Origin: Gammaproteobacteria bacterium
GTDB lineage: Bacteria > Pseudomonadota > Gammaproteobacteria > GCA-002705445 > GCA-002716945
Reading direction: 5' to 3'
NCBI GenBank assembly: GCA_016779485.1
Contig: JADHNN010000004.1
Span: 1-64,000 of the forward strand
Length of the DNA: 64,000 nucleotides
Of this stretch, positions 1 to 10,322 are shown piece by piece. The notes beneath the pieces are model-generated. The model did no database searches, was not told where the DNA came from, and saw only the letters and a program-made list of their open reading frames with translations. Every line of letters starts with the position of its first letter. Position 1 is the first letter of the stretch. The position numbers and the translations under genes are program-made.

Positions 1-1
1 A

Positions 2-646
2 GATTTACTCAAATTAGGAACATGGTCAAAACTAATATCTATTAATACAAAAAAAACCATTGCAGATTATAATTTGGAAAAATCTAGCTTTTATAAATTA
101 AAAATAAAAAATAAAACATATGCTTTGCCAGGCAACTTAATTGGGCATCATAATTATATTAATGCAGTATTTGCATTAGCAGCTTGCAATCAAATTAGTA
201 ACAAAATTACCAAACAAATTGAAAGCTTAAAATCATATAAAGGTGTTAAAAAAAGAATGGAATTCATAGATAAAATAAATAATATAGAAATATATGATGA
301 TTTTGCTCATCACCCTACTGCTATTAAAGCTGCCATTGATTCAATTAAAAATAGATATAAAAATAAGAAACTGCTGACGATATTTTTACCAAATTCAAAT
401 TCAATAAATCTAGGTGTACACAATGATAATTTATCGTCATCGCTAAAACATTCTAACTTTGTACTGGTAATAACCCATAACAAAAAATTACTAAAATATT
501 TCAGTAATAACATTAAAATAAATGTTATTGAATGTGAGTCACAAATAGGAGACTATCTGTCCAATATAAGTAAATTTGATAATATCTTGATATTGTCTAA
601 TAAGAATACAAAAAATGTTATTAAATATATAAAAAATGAATTATAG
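2..646 (+). CDS. mpl: UDP-N-acetylmuramate:L-Ala-gamma-D-Glu-mDAP ligase (Mpl), C-terminal part
   Basis: The reading frame is open through the left edge, so the tracked TTG start at 74 is not the true start; about 215 C-terminal residues are visible. Mpl is a cytoplasmic Mur-type ligase that joins recycled murein tripeptide to UDP-MurNAc. Seen here are the Mur-ligase motif around GNLIGHHNYINAVFALAA and the Mpl hallmarks GVKKRMEF, YDDFAHHPTAI and LGVHNDNLSSSL. The usual ATP-binding N-terminal domain lies outside the window. The 3' end overlaps msrB by 11 nt. AmpD, another murein-recycling enzyme, is encoded at 4.4 kb. Confidence 0.9.
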   Translation, partial: DLLKLGTWSKLISINTKKTIADYNLEKSSFYKLKIKNKTYALPGNLIGHHNYINAVFALAACNQISNKITKQIESLKSYKGVKKRMEFIDKINNIEIYDDFAHHPTAIKAAIDSIKNRYKNKKLLTIFLPNSNSINLGVHNDNLSSSLKHSNFVLVITHNKKLLKYFSNNIKINVIECESQIGDYLSNISKFDNILILSNKNTKNVIKYIKNEL

Positions 647-1025
647 CGATAAAGATAAGTTTAGAGAGGTTTTAAGTAACGAAGAGTATTCAGTGACACA
701 AAACAAAGGGACTGAACCGCCATTTTCAGGTAAATATTTGAATAATAAGAAATCAGGTGTCTACAGCTGCATATGCTGTAATACTGCACTCTTTTCATCA
801 GAACACAAATACGAATCACACTCAGGCTGGCCAAGCTTTTTTGATATTATAGATTCGGAAAACTTAAAACTCATCGAAGATAAATCCCATGGTATGTCAC
901 GAATAGAAGTTACTTGTAATAAATGTGGAGCCCATCTTGGCCATGTATTTGATGATGGACCAAAACCAACGAATAAAAGATATTGTATCAATTCAGTATC
1001 ATTAAGATTTAATAATGAAGAATAA
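636..1025 (+). CDS. msrB: Peptide-methionine (R)-S-oxide reductase MsrB
   Basis: This 129-aa protein matches the full single-domain MsrB length. MsrB repairs methionine-R-sulfoxide in proteins using thioredoxin. Visible features are two zinc CxxC pairs (Cys45/Cys48 and Cys94/Cys97), the SGWPSF motif near residue 63, GHVFDDGP near 102 and the catalytic Cys117 in RYCINS. No signal peptide is seen, so it is probably cytoplasmic. It overlaps mpl upstream and the LON-domain gene downstream by 11 nt each, which suggests one transcript with translational coupling. Confidence 0.96.
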   Translation: MNYSDKDKFREVLSNEEYSVTQNKGTEPPFSGKYLNNKKSGVYSCICCNTALFSSEHKYESHSGWPSFFDIIDSENLKLIEDKSHGMSRIEVTCNKCGAHLGHVFDDGPKPTNKRYCINSVSLRFNNEE

Positions 1026-1620
1026 TTATATCAATACAGCTATTTTCCCTCTTAAAAGTATCATTTTACCTGGTGGACAATTCCCCCTCAGAATATTTGA
1101 AAGAAGATACCTAGATATGGTTAAAGAATGCCTGAAAAAAAATGTAGGTTTTGTAATCGCATTGACAAAGAAAGACGCGGAATATATCTCTTCAGTATAC
1201 GAGTATGGATGTTATGTAGAGATAGTTGATTGGTCGCAATTAGATGGCGGGTTGTTAGGTATTACAGTAGAAGGTAAGAAAATTGTAACGTTAAATAACT
1301 ATAAACTTGATGAATCAAATTTATTGAAAGGTGATGCAATAGATATTGATATTAGTATCGATTATTTAATACCACAGAAATATCAGATATTATCAAAGTT
1401 CTATAGAAAAATTTATCCAGAAATTAAAGCTTATATATTTCATAATAAATCAAAATATAATGATGCAAATTGGATTAGTTTTCGGCTTATAGAATGTCTT
1501 CCAATTGAAATAAGTGACAAAGCTGATTTGATTTCTACACATGAGCCATTAGAAAGGTTAGAAAAAATTCTACATATTGTAAAAAGAATCTACCCTCAAG
1601 AACTTAACGTACTTGATTAA
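1015..1620 (+). CDS. LON substrate-binding domain protein (peptidase S16-like)
   Basis: The 201-aa protein consists of a stand-alone LON N-terminal domain without the ATPase or protease domains of Lon. The start matches the family: [25 protein letters not shown], followed by an FVIAL segment and a GCYVEIVDW strand. Members of this family are common in gammaproteobacteria but have no firmly established reaction, so I assign only the domain. It overlaps msrB by 11 nt, and its stop codon overlaps the stop of the convergent ilvD gene by 4 nt. Confidence 0.85.
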   Translation: MKNNYINTAIFPLKSIILPGGQFPLRIFERRYLDMVKECLKKNVGFVIALTKKDAEYISSVYEYGCYVEIVDWSQLDGGLLGITVEGKKIVTLNNYKLDESNLLKGDAIDIDISIDYLIPQKYQILSKFYRKIYPEIKAYIFHNKSKYNDANWISFRLIECLPIEISDKADLISTHEPLERLEKILHIVKRIYPQELNVLD

Positions 1621-3281
1621 GTTGTTGTTGCACCTGTATTTGCTTGACTCACTAATTTAGCATATTTCGTAAGTGCACCATTATGGGTTTGAGTAGTAAA
1701 TTGTTTCAATTTTTTTCTACGAGATATTATCTCTTTATTGCTGACAAGTAGATTTATTTCCTTTCTTAAAGAGCATATTTCAATACTATCACCATTTTTT
1801 ATGATCGATAGAGGTCCGCCTACAGCAGCTTCTGGAGCGATATGACCAACTACAAATCCATGACTACCACCAGAAAACCTTCCATCTGTAATAAGTGCAA
1901 CATCATTACCTAAGCCTTGTCCCATAATAGCTGAGGTAGGAGATAGCATTTCTCTCATTCCAGGACCTCCCACAGGGCCTTCATTTTTTATTACTATTAC
2001 AGTGCCTTTTGAAATTTTACCGTTTAGGATATCTTTAAGACATTGTTCTTCAGAATTAAACACTCTTGCTTTTCCTTTGAAAGATGTACCCTCTTTGCCT
2101 GAAATTTTTGCTACTGCACCATCGGGTGCAATATTCCCTCTGAGGATAATTAGATGTCCGTCTTTCTTTATGGGTGATTTTAATGGCATTATAATTTTTT
2201 GATTTTTTGGATATGGCTTTATTTCTTTTAAATTTTCAGAGAGTGATTTACCTGTAACTGTTAAACAATCACCATCCATAAGCTTTTTACTTATTAACAT
2301 TTTCATTAATGGAGCAACGCCACCAATGTTCACTAAATCTGCCATTGAATATCGACCGCTTGGTTTTAAATCAGCTAATACTGGCGTTTTTTTACCTATT
2401 CTTTCAAAATCTTTAAGGGAGAGTTTTATTTTTGCTTCATTAGCAATAGCTAGAAGATGTAAAACTGCGTTAGTAGAACCTCCAAGAGCCATAACTATAG
2501 TTATTGCATTCTCTAGTGATTTTTTGGTTACTATGTCTCTTGGCTTAAGATCTTCTCTTATACATTTCATTAGCGCTATGGATGCATTTTTTGTATCAGT
2601 TGATTTAGATTTTGAAATTGCAGTTTGCGCTGAGCTATTTGTCAGGGATAATCCCATAGCTTCAATAGCACATGCCATAGTATTTGCAGTATACATTCCG
2701 CCACAAGAACCTGGACCTGGAATAGCTTTTTTTTCAATTTGCATAAGCTCTTTATCATTTAATTCGCCATTTGCATTTTTACCTACAGCTTCAAATACAG
2801 ATACAATATCAATTTTTTTATTTTGATGGATACCAGGAAGTATTGTGCCTCCATAAACAAATACTGAAGGACGGTTCAGTCTCAGCATAGCCATTACACA
2901 TGCGGGCATGTTCTTATCACATCCACCAAAACTAATAAATCCATCCAAGCCTTCTCCGCCAACTACTGCTTCAATTGAATCGGCAATAATTTCTCTTGAG
3001 ACCAAGGAGTATCTCATGCCATCTGAACCCATAGAAATTCCATCTGAGACAGTTATTGTATTAAAATTAACGGCTTTACCACCGTTTTTATCAATTGTAT
3101 TACTAGCAACTTTTGCTAAATCATTAATATGCATATTACATGGCGTGACCATGCTCCATGTAGAAGCGATTCCAATTTGCGGTTTGTGGAAATCTTTATC
3201 CTTAAAACCTACTGCCCTAAGCATTGATCTGCTTGGAGCTCTATCTTTACCGTCTACTAATTTTGAAGAATATTTTCTCAT
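1617..3281 (-). CDS. ilvD: Dihydroxy-acid dehydratase IlvD
   Basis: IlvD catalyses the dehydration step in branched-chain amino acid synthesis, giving 2-ketoisovalerate and 2-keto-3-methylvalerate, and uses an Fe-S cluster. The protein carries [20 protein letters not shown] and [20 protein letters not shown], which hold the cluster cysteines, plus [19 protein letters not shown] near the C-terminus. I chose the ATG at 3281 (MRKYSSKL, about 554 aa) over the tracked start at 3305 because it lies just after the rnd stop and fits the family's N-terminus. No other ilv gene is nearby. Confidence 0.95.
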   Translation of the reverse strand: MRKYSSKLVDGKDRAPSRSMLRAVGFKDKDFHKPQIGIASTWSMVTPCNMHINDLAKVASNTIDKNGGKAVNFNTITVSDGISMGSDGMRYSLVSREIIADSIEAVVGGEGLDGFISFGGCDKNMPACVMAMLRLNRPSVFVYGGTILPGIHQNKKIDIVSVFEAVGKNANGELNDKELMQIEKKAIPGPGSCGGMYTANTMACAIEAMGLSLTNSSAQTAISKSKSTDTKNASIALMKCIREDLKPRDIVTKKSLENAITIVMALGGSTNAVLHLLAIANEAKIKLSLKDFERIGKKTPVLADLKPSGRYSMADLVNIGGVAPLMKMLISKKLMDGDCLTVTGKSLSENLKEIKPYPKNQKIIMPLKSPIKKDGHLIILRGNIAPDGAVAKISGKEGTSFKGKARVFNSEEQCLKDILNGKISKGTVIVIKNEGPVGGPGMREMLSPTSAIMGQGLGNDVALITDGRFSGGSHGFVVGHIAPEAAVGGPLSIIKNGDSIEICSLRKEINLLVSNKEIISRRKKLKQFTTQTHNGALTKYAKLVSQANTGATTT

Positions 3282-3285
3282 AATA

Positions 3286-4338
3286 TTATTGTACCAGCTT
3301 ACCAAATATTTTATATCTCCATCCTTTCATGAATCGTGCTTTATCATGAAAATGAGAAAAGAATTCCAAGTCTCTCTTATTTGCTATTATAGTAGAATCA
3401 ATCTTAAATTCATCTGAGACATAATTCAGTATTTCACTGTATTTATTTTCAAGATCTTTATTAGGAGTGATATTTTTATTTTTATTTTGTTTTTTGTTTT
3501 TGAGAATATTTTTAATGATTTGAATTTCGCTATCTGAAAGCTGTTGTTTAATATTATATAAAATATCATCGGTCTTTTTGGTATTTGCCAACATAACTTT
3601 AATAACTAGTGAATCACTTAGTATCCATCTTTTAGGGATATTATATTTTATTGCTAACTGTTCTCTCCAACACGCAATGTCTTTTAAGATTTTTAAATCA
3701 TCTGTAGAAAAATATAAAGGATAATTAATTTTTTCCCAAGCATCTTTTGTATTAAGGATTATATTTGATTTTTCAAGTTCTCGTTCTTGTTCTTCATTGA
3801 ACCATGAAACCCTATCCATTTTAATCAATTCTTCTAAAAGAAATTTTTTTATTTCAATTAAATATCTTACATCATCTGCCGCATAATTAATTTTTTTATC
3901 ACTTAAGGGTCTTTCTAACCAGTTAGTTCTCCAAGAACCTTCCTTTATATCAGAATCACATGTGGTTTTTACTAACGATGAGTACCCTGGATTAGATTTT
4001 TCATATAAGAAATTTGAAGCAATTTGGGTATCGAATATATTTACAGGATAAGTGTCCGTAAAGCTATAAAGTGCTTCTATATCTTGTTTAGATGAATGGA
4101 TGATTTTTATTAGATTCTTGTTACATATAAAGTCACCTACTAATTCTCTTTTTTTAATGGATAGCGGGTCTATAAGATATATTTCTCCATTGGGTAGGGA
4201 AATTTGTATTAGTGCAAGTATAGGTCGATATGTTGATTCTCTAATAAACTCAGTATCAAGACCGATTTCAGTGATATCATGCAGCTTGGATGAAAGAATT
4301 GATAATTTTTTATCTGAATCAACGAGAAAGTTTGTCAT
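3286..4338 (-). CDS. rnd: Ribonuclease D
   Basis: RNase D is a cytoplasmic 3'-5' exoribonuclease that trims tRNA 3' ends. The 350-aa protein shows the DEDDy exonuclease motifs in order: IGLDTEF near residue 27, [10 protein letters not shown] near 86 and YAADDVRYL near 154. An HRDC-type helical region follows from about residue 210. Length is slightly below E. coli Rnd (375 aa). It ends 4 bp before the chosen ilvD start, and the 49-bp gap to divergent ampD must hold both promoters. Confidence 0.93.
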   Translation of the reverse strand: MTNFLVDSDKKLSILSSKLHDITEIGLDTEFIRESTYRPILALIQISLPNGEIYLIDPLSIKKRELVGDFICNKNLIKIIHSSKQDIEALYSFTDTYPVNIFDTQIASNFLYEKSNPGYSSLVKTTCDSDIKEGSWRTNWLERPLSDKKINYAADDVRYLIEIKKFLLEELIKMDRVSWFNEEQERELEKSNIILNTKDAWEKINYPLYFSTDDLKILKDIACWREQLAIKYNIPKRWILSDSLVIKVMLANTKKTDDILYNIKQQLSDSEIQIIKNILKNKKQNKNKNITPNKDLENKYSEILNYVSDEFKIDSTIIANKRDLEFFSHFHDKARFMKGWRYKIFGKLVQ

Positions 4339-4387
4339 AATATTTAAGAGACTTAGATAATAACATAACTTAAGCGTTGATGTAGTA

Positions 4388-4915
4388 ATGAAGAATAAAT
4401 ATATACTAGAGAATGCAAACTATATTGAATCACATAACTGTGAAGATAGGCCAGATTATTCAATTATCGACAGCGTAATTATACATTGTATAAGTCTACC
4501 GGAGAATGAATATAACAATAATAATGTAATTAATTTGTTTACAAATAAACTTGATATTAATTTACATGATTCTTTTAAAGAATTAAAAAATATAAAAGTT
4601 TCATCTCATTTATTTATAAAAAGACATGGTGAGTTAATTCAGTTTGTACCTTTAGACAAAAAGGCTTGGCATGCAGGAAAGTCAGAATATATGAATCGGG
4701 AGAACTTTAACGATTTTTCAATAGGCATTGAAATGGAAGGTTCTGTAAATGATAGCTATACAGATGAACAATATTTAACGCTGAAAAATACTATTAATGA
4801 ATTAAAGAAGTTATTTCCATCAATACAAGATAGTAATATACTTGGGCATAGTGATATAGCTCCTGGGCGAAAAACTGATCCAGGAAAATATTTTGTATGG
4901 GATAAAATTAAATAA
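4388..4915 (+). CDS. ampD: 1,6-anhydro-N-acetylmuramyl-L-alanine amidase AmpD
   Basis: AmpD is a cytoplasmic zinc amidase that cleaves the stem peptide from anhydro-MurNAc during murein recycling. The predicted zinc ligands are His33 (IIHCISLP), His154 (GHSDIAPGRKTDPG) and Asp164, the same spacing as known AmpD enzymes. Other family motifs are VSSHLFIKRHGELIQFVPLD and WHAGKS. The 175-aa length is typical and there is no signal peptide. The stop codon abuts the ATG of ampE, so the pair should be co-transcribed. Confidence 0.96.
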   Translation: MKNKYILENANYIESHNCEDRPDYSIIDSVIIHCISLPENEYNNNNVINLFTNKLDINLHDSFKELKNIKVSSHLFIKRHGELIQFVPLDKKAWHAGKSEYMNRENFNDFSIGIEMEGSVNDSYTDEQYLTLKNTINELKKLFPSIQDSNILGHSDIAPGRKTDPGKYFVWDKIK

Positions 4916-5770
4916 ATGTTTGCATTATCAATAATTATTTTAGCTCTGACCATAGAATATTTTTACGATGATATAAAAAAGTTTAGGGACAATAGCATTA
5001 TCATTAATATATTTACTTTATATCAGGATAAATTCAGCAACGTTAACTTCATTGAAAAAAATACTTATCCAGCTTTCTTAATATTATTTCTACTCATAAG
5101 TATGATTATTATGACTTTCGTTAATTCGATATCTTCAGTTATTTTTTTTATTGTTTCAATATTGATAGTTTTGTATTGCCTAAGGACAAATCAGTATAAT
5201 AGGGATATCGAAGAGCTTAAGATTAAATTAGAATTTAATAAGGATGAAATTGATAAAAGTCTGTTATCTAAGTTATGTCCTAATCTAAAACAAACTCGAA
5301 TAAAATCTAATTTAAATAATTTAATAATTCAGAATTTATTTTTCAATTCTATTGCAAATACTTTTAGTATTTTATTTTATTTCTTACTCATAGGTCCAGC
5401 AGCTATTCTTACTTATACTGTATTAAATACTATGATTTATTCAGATAAGTTTAAAATAACAGCAAAAGTGAGACAAGAATTAAAAAAATATATGTACTTC
5501 ATTGATTATATTCCAGTGCGACTAACTTCATATACATTCTCAGTCATAAGTAACTACGATAATGTTATTGAAAAAATAAACAACTTAAAATTATCTAATA
5601 ATAATTACCTAAGTAATATAGAATTTATCAATCAAGTAGGTGGTTCAGTTTATGATAGTGAACTGAAGGAATCTGAACAAATAATACAAATTCAAAATAT
5701 TTTAGCAAGGACATTAATAGCTTGGGTTAGCGCTATCACTCTACTTTCTATTGCTGGTATCCTTGTTTAA
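4916..5770 (+). CDS. ampE: AmpE-like inner-membrane protein
   Basis: This 284-aa polytopic protein sits directly after ampD (TAA followed at once by ATG), the classical ampDE arrangement. It shows hydrophobic spans at the N-terminus ([16 protein letters not shown]), around residues 55-75, near 80-92, around 150-175 and at the C-terminal end. AmpE is described as an inner-membrane signalling partner related to the CobD/CbiB fold; its biochemical role is unclear. The call rests on position, topology and N-terminal resemblance. Its last 30 nt overlap convergent queH. Confidence 0.85.
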   Translation: MFALSIIILALTIEYFYDDIKKFRDNSIIINIFTLYQDKFSNVNFIEKNTYPAFLILFLLISMIIMTFVNSISSVIFFIVSILIVLYCLRTNQYNRDIEELKIKLEFNKDEIDKSLLSKLCPNLKQTRIKSNLNNLIIQNLFFNSIANTFSILFYFLLIGPAAILTYTVLNTMIYSDKFKITAKVRQELKKYMYFIDYIPVRLTSYTFSVISNYDNVIEKINNLKLSNNNYLSNIEFINQVGGSVYDSELKESEQIIQIQNILARTLIAWVSAITLLSIAGILV

Positions 5771-6400
5771 TTTAGAGTAGAACTTAATTCCAATTTCTAC
5801 ATCAGGACGATTATTTTTATTTCTCCATATATTTGTATCTCTTAGGGAATAGACGCAACCACAGTATTCTTGCATGTAAAACTCTTCATTTTTAGATACA
5901 TTGATCATGTTTTCTGAACCTTTATTCTTACGCCAATTAAAAGTCCAATAATCAATATTTTTAAAACTTGATGTAGCTCTTACTCCTGATTCATTAATTT
6001 GATTCATATTTTTCCATCTCGATATTCCAAGTGTACTTGAGATTAACCTGAAGTTATTACTATCGGCATACTGTGCTGTTTTATAAAATCTCATGTCAAA
6101 ACATGTTGTACATCTTTTTCCTCTCTCTGGCTCCCACTCTTGTCCTTTTGTTAAGTCAAACCAGTTGTGTGTATCATAGTCATCATCTATAAATGGAATA
6201 TTATGTTTCTTAGCAAACTCTAAGTTTTCCTCTTTTCTCAATAAATATTCTCTCTTAGGATGTATATTAGGATTATAAAAATATATCGTATAATCTATAT
6301 CTGACTCTTTTAATCTCAACATAATGTCTCCAGAGCATGGGGCGCAACAGCTATGCAATAGAAGTTTAGAGTGGCCGTCAGGTAATTTAAGCTTATTCAT
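5741..6400 (-). CDS. queH: Epoxyqueuosine reductase QueH
   Basis: QueH (DUF208) carries out the last step of tRNA queuosine synthesis, epoxyqueuosine to queuosine, and is non-homologous to QueG. The 219-aa protein has the diagnostic cysteine motifs HSCCAPCSG (residues 16-24), RCTTCFDMR in mid-protein and YCGCVYS near the C-terminus, plus [13 protein letters not shown]. These cysteines bind an Fe-S cluster and a second metal in the family. It overlaps ampE at the 3' end and is followed 2 bp upstream by tatD in the same orientation. Confidence 0.93.
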   Translation of the reverse strand: MNKLKLPDGHSKLLLHSCCAPCSGDIMLRLKESDIDYTIYFYNPNIHPKREYLLRKEENLEFAKKHNIPFIDDDYDTHNWFDLTKGQEWEPERGKRCTTCFDMRFYKTAQYADSNNFRLISSTLGISRWKNMNQINESGVRATSSFKNIDYWTFNWRKNKGSENMINVSKNEEFYMQEYCGCVYSLRDTNIWRNKNNRPDVEIGIKFYSKLNKDTSNRK

Positions 6401-6402
6401 AT

Positions 6403-7200
6403 TTACAAATTAAAAAAATCATATGTATTATTGTATATCTCATTAGAAAGAACTTTCTTATCTTTTTTTAGTATTTTAGATATTGCATCCATAATATATA
6501 TTAAATTAGAAGGTTCATTATATTTTTTATTCGTTATAGGGTAGTCGAATGGTAATAAGTAAGGAGAATCTGTTTCTATCATGAGCTTGTCTGAAGGTAT
6601 ATACTTTATAATGTCATGTAAGTGATAACCTCTCTTTGGATCAGTTATCCATCCTGTTATTCCAATATAACATCCTAAATCAAGATAGTTTTCTAATTCT
6701 TGTTTGGAACCTGTAAAACAATGAACTACAACATTTTCAATTTTATGAATATATTCTTTAAGTAATATCAAAAAGTCATCATGAGCTTCTCTTTCATGCA
6801 AAAACATTGGGAGATTATTATTACTAGCAAGATCTAAATGTTTTCTAAAGCAATATATTTGATCAATAGGTCTTGAGTAATTTCTTCTGTAATCTAATCC
6901 ACATTCTCCAATTGCTTTTACTTCAGGAAGGTTGCACATATTATCCATTTCATCGTAATAATGATCTTTATAGTCTTTAGCATTATGAGGATGAAAACCT
7001 ACTGTTGTACAAAACATATTTGGCTCTTTATAAATGAGTTTTATAGCCTTTTTCGTATCATCAATATGGGATGAGGTAATAATTATTTTTTCCACATTAT
7101 TACTTTTACTTTTTTGTATAATTGAATCTATGTTTTGGTAAAGCTTTTTATCAAGAAGGTTTGCGCCAATATCAATCAACGGCAGAGAGTTGTTAGCCAT
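6403..7200 (-). CDS. tatD: TatD-family metal-dependent hydrolase (DNase)
   Basis: The 265-aa protein is an amidohydrolase-fold TatD nuclease. It has DIGANLLD at the N-terminus in place of the usual D-x-H-x-H spacing, then [35 protein letters not shown] and [17 protein letters not shown] is typical of the TatD branch proper rather than of YcfH/YjjV, whose motif is DTHCHL. TatD proteins act as DNA exonucleases in oxidative damage repair or DNA degradation. It overlaps mtkB by 8 nt and is likely the last or next-to-last gene of that operon. Confidence 0.9.
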   Translation of the reverse strand: MANNSLPLIDIGANLLDKKLYQNIDSIIQKSKSNNVEKIIITSSHIDDTKKAIKLIYKEPNMFCTTVGFHPHNAKDYKDHYYDEMDNMCNLPEVKAIGECGLDYRRNYSRPIDQIYCFRKHLDLASNNNLPMFLHEREAHDDFLILLKEYIHKIENVVVHCFTGSKQELENYLDLGCYIGITGWITDPKRGYHLHDIIKYIPSDKLMIETDSPYLLPFDYPITNKKYNEPSNLIYIMDAISKILKKDKKVLSNEIYNNTYDFFNL

Positions 7201-8086
7201 TTATACTTTTAATGACTGATGCGATAGTTTCACCAATTACAGATGGATTTTTTGCTATTGTAATACCTGCAGCTTTAAGTATTTCTACTTTTTCTGCAGC
7301 TGATTCACCGCCAGCACTAACTATAGCTCCGGCATGACCCATTCTTTTGCCTTTAGGTGCAGTTAATCCAGCAATATATGCAACAACTGGTTTTGAAACA
7401 TTAGCTTTAGCATATTCTGCTGCTTCTGCTTCTTGTGGTCCACCGATTTCACCGATCATAAGTATCACTTTTGTTTCATCATCTTTTTCAAATTTTGCTA
7501 GATGATCTTTAAAAGCACTTCCATTGATAGGATCCCCACCAATTCCAACGCTTGTTGAAATTCCTATACCTAAATCTTTCATTTGTTGAGCAGCTTCATA
7601 TCCAAGTGTACCAGAACGTCCAATTACACCTACGTTACCCTCTTTATATATATGACCAGGCATGATTCCAAGCATGCATTTACCAGGACTGATTACGCCA
7701 GCACAGTTTGGTCCAACCATAGTCATTCTGTCTTCAGGCTCATATCTTTTTAGATATCTTTTAACTTTAGTCATGTCATGTGTAGGTATACCATCTGTTA
7801 TAGCTACAAGCGTTTTAATACCAGCATCAGCTGCTTCCATTGCTGAATCAGCTGCAAAAGCAGGAGGTACAAAAAGGATACTTGCATCAGCTCCTGTTTC
7901 TTCTACAGCTTCTCTAACTGTATTAAATACAGGGCGATCTAAATGTTTTTGTCCGCCTTTCCCTGGTGTAACGCCACCTACAACATTTGTTCCATATTCC
8001 ATCATTTCTTCAGCATGGAATGTACCAATTTTTCCAGTAAAGCCCTGAATGATTATTTTAGATTCTTTAGTAATAAGAATTGCCAT
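7193..8086 (-). CDS. mtkB: Malate--CoA ligase alpha subunit (MtkB; SucD family)
   Basis: The 297-aa protein has the SucD-type CoA-binding and ligase-CoA domains with the phospho-histidine region [12 protein letters not shown] near residue 245. It differs from ordinary SucD and resembles the methylotroph malate thiokinase alpha subunit, as I recall it, in [45 protein letters not shown] and [16 protein letters not shown]. Malate thiokinase makes malyl-CoA from malate, CoA and ATP. The ATG abuts the mtkA stop, and a malyl-CoA lyase gene heads the set, which supports this substrate. Succinyl-CoA synthetase alpha (sucD) is the main alternative name. Confidence 0.75.
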   Translation of the reverse strand: MAILITKESKIIIQGFTGKIGTFHAEEMMEYGTNVVGGVTPGKGGQKHLDRPVFNTVREAVEETGADASILFVPPAFAADSAMEAADAGIKTLVAITDGIPTHDMTKVKRYLKRYEPEDRMTMVGPNCAGVISPGKCMLGIMPGHIYKEGNVGVIGRSGTLGYEAAQQMKDLGIGISTSVGIGGDPINGSAFKDHLAKFEKDDETKVILMIGEIGGPQEAEAAEYAKANVSKPVVAYIAGLTAPKGKRMGHAGAIVSAGGESAAEKVEILKAAGITIAKNPSVIGETIASVIKSING

Positions 8087-9262
8087 TTACTTATTCTCCA
8101 GGTCTTTTTGAGCTTTTACTGCTTTATTTGCAGCATCTTCAAGTGTTGATGCTTCTATGTATTCTATTTTACTATCTTTGAGTATTTTTATACCTTCATC
8201 AACATTTGTCCCTGCGAGTCTTATCACAAGTGGCTGTTCTATGTTGATTTGTGCAAGTGCATCTACAATTCCTTGTGCAACCCAATCACAGCGATTAATT
8301 CCAGCGAATATATTAATTAATATTACTTTAACGTTTGTATCGCCTGATATTAGTTTAAAAGCTTTTACAAATTTTTCCGGAGTAGCGCCTCCACCAACAT
8401 CTAAAAAGTTAGCAGGTTGACCGCCAGCAAGTTGTATCATGTCCATAGATGCCATAGCTAATCCAGCACCATTGATAATATTACCTATAGCTCCATCAAG
8501 TGGAATATAATTTAAACCCTGTTCTGCAGCATATGTTTCTTTTGGATCTTCTTGTGTTTTATCTTTTAGTTCTAAAAGATTTGAATTTCTAAATAGAGCA
8601 TTGTCATCAATTGTCATTTTACAATCTAAAGCAAGGATTTGATTATCACCTGTTAGAACTAAAGGATTGATTTCTGCCATCGTTGCCTCAGAAGAACAAA
8701 AAGCTTGATATGTTCCTAATATAGCTTGTGCACATCTATTAATTGCTTTGCCTTCTAGACCTAGACCAAAAGCAATTTCTCTAGCTTGAAAAGCTTGGAG
8801 GCCTACTGCAGCTTCAACTTTTGTTTTTACTATAGATTCTGGTTTTTCTTCAGCAATTTCTTCTATGCTCATGCCGCCTTCTGATGAAGTAATAACCATT
8901 ATACTTTCTGAGCTTCTATCGAATACTAATCCTAAATAGAATTCTTTTTTGATGTCTGTTCCTTCTTCTATATAAACCTTATGAACAGTTTTACCCTCTG
9001 GCCCTGTTTGATGTGTTACTAAAGTTTTTCCAAGAAGCTTATTTGTTGCATCAGATACATCTTGTTCATTTTTACAAACAATAATTCCACCAGCCTTTCC
9101 TCTGGCACCTGAGTGTATTTGAGCTTTTACAACCCACAAATCCCCGCCTAATTCATTCGCGCTGCTTTGAGCTGCTTCAGCACTATCAGCTACAAATCCT
9201 TTTGGGATGGGTACATTAAATTTAGATAGTATTTGTTTAGCTTGGTACTCGTGTATATTCAT
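8087..9262 (-). CDS. mtkA: Malate--CoA ligase beta subunit (MtkA; SucC family)
   Basis: The 391-aa protein is an ATP-grasp beta subunit of the succinyl-CoA synthetase family: NIHEYQAKQIL at the N-terminus, KAQIHSGARGKAGGI near residue 46, MAEINPLVLT near 200 and NFLDVGGGATPEK near 268. The segment VNIFAGINRCDWVAQG matches malate thiokinase beta rather than the VNIFGGIxRCDxIA of ordinary SucC, as I recall those families. Together with the adjacent alpha subunit and malyl-CoA lyase this favours malate as substrate. Spacing to the upstream lyase gene is only 2 bp. The product pair could still be annotated as sucC by homology alone. Confidence 0.75.
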   Translation of the reverse strand: MNIHEYQAKQILSKFNVPIPKGFVADSAEAAQSSANELGGDLWVVKAQIHSGARGKAGGIIVCKNEQDVSDATNKLLGKTLVTHQTGPEGKTVHKVYIEEGTDIKKEFYLGLVFDRSSESIMVITSSEGGMSIEEIAEEKPESIVKTKVEAAVGLQAFQAREIAFGLGLEGKAINRCAQAILGTYQAFCSSEATMAEINPLVLTGDNQILALDCKMTIDDNALFRNSNLLELKDKTQEDPKETYAAEQGLNYIPLDGAIGNIINGAGLAMASMDMIQLAGGQPANFLDVGGGATPEKFVKAFKLISGDTNVKVILINIFAGINRCDWVAQGIVDALAQINIEQPLVIRLAGTNVDEGIKILKDSKIEYIEASTLEDAANKAVKAQKDLENK

Positions 9263-9264
9263 TA

Positions 9265-10206
9265 TTATTTTTTAGATTGAATTAAATTATCTATGTTGAC
9301 GATATTTTCAGCCATACGTTCAGATGCTGCATCAATCATTCTACCATCTAATTGAGCTGCTCCTCTTCCCTCGGCTGCTGCTTTTGCAAGTTCTTCAATA
9401 ATTCTTTTTGCTTTATCTACCTCTGACTCAGGCGGAGAAAAAACATCATTTGCATGTTCAATTTGTGATGGATGAATTGCCCATTTGCCTTCAATGCCAA
9501 TTGCTGCTCCGCGTTTTGCAGCTTTAATGTATCCATCAGGATCTTGAATGTCTCCAAAAGGTCCGTCAATAGGTCTTAAACCAAATGCTCTACATGTTGC
9601 AACTAGCTTAGATAAACCATGATGCCACTGATCTCCAGGATAATCTGGATTTAGACCGCCTATTACAACTGTTCTTGCTCGGAGACTTGCTGCAAAATCT
9701 GCAACACCAAAATGGAGAGCTTCCAATCTATCAGAAGATTTTGCTATCTCCTCAATGTTAACCATGCCAAGAGCACTTTCAATCAAACACTCTAAGCCTA
9801 CTCTATTCTCTAATTCTCTTTCTTGCTCTATCTGAGTTACCATGCAATCAACCATATAAACATCGTCTCTAACTCCAACTTTAGGTATCAATAGAGTGTC
9901 TATATATTCTCCAGCCTGCATCATCAGCTCAACAACATCTCTGTACATGTAGTGAGTATCTAGTCCATTGATACGTACTGATATAGTTTTTCCGTGACCT
10001 CTCCAGTCAAATTCTTTAAGTGCTCTAATTACGTTTTCTCTTGCTGAAATTTTGTCATTTGGTGACACAGCATCCTCAAGGTCTAGGAAAATATAATCTG
10101 CACTAGAATTAAGTGCTTTTTCAAACATTTTAGGTGATGAACCAGGAACTGCTAGTTCACTTCTTTGTAATCTGGTTTTTGCGCTTTTGTATGATGTATG
10201 ACTCAT
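9265..10206 (-). CDS. mcl: L-malyl-CoA / beta-methylmalyl-CoA lyase (HpcH/CitE family)
   Basis: The protein belongs to the CitE-like aldolase family. Family motifs are LAVPGSSPKMFEKAL, FLDLEDAVSPNDK, SVRINGLDT, IPKVGVRDDVYMVD, LECLIESALGM, FGVADFAASL, IDGPFGDIQD and GKWAIHPSQI; the acidic metal ligands are Glu and Asp within these. INGLDT and the GPFGD..D stretch are typical of malyl-CoA lyases, which split malyl-CoA into acetyl-CoA and glyoxylate. I chose the ATG at 10206 (MSHTSYKSAKTRL, about 313 aa); the tracked ORF adds 34 residues without family resemblance. It is the first gene of the mcl-mtkA-mtkB-tatD operon. Confidence 0.88.
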   Translation of the reverse strand: MSHTSYKSAKTRLQRSELAVPGSSPKMFEKALNSSADYIFLDLEDAVSPNDKISARENVIRALKEFDWRGHGKTISVRINGLDTHYMYRDVVELMMQAGEYIDTLLIPKVGVRDDVYMVDCMVTQIEQERELENRVGLECLIESALGMVNIEEIAKSSDRLEALHFGVADFAASLRARTVVIGGLNPDYPGDQWHHGLSKLVATCRAFGLRPIDGPFGDIQDPDGYIKAAKRGAAIGIEGKWAIHPSQIEHANDVFSPPESEVDKAKRIIEELAKAAAEGRGAAQLDGRMIDAASERMAENIVNIDNLIQSKK

Positions 10207-10322
10207 AAATTTTATTTCAAATTTTGACTTGATATACCCCTGTATATTCGCTATAACTCGATAAGTTTTGGAAAAGTATATATTATAATTTTGCAATATG
10301 CAAAACACATAACCCTAGATAA

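Noticed and set aside
74-76. TTG at 74 as the true start of the first gene
   Set aside because: The frame is open back to base 2 and the residues there read as Mpl, so the gene continues out of the window.
2002-3417. Tracked plus-strand ORFs of 66, 166 and 169 aa
   Set aside because: They lie opposite ilvD, show no family features, and the ilvD frame is certain.
7662-8420. Plus-strand ORFs of 128, 68 and 87 aa
   Set aside because: They are antisense shadows of the malate/succinate-CoA ligase genes with low-complexity Ser/Pro composition.
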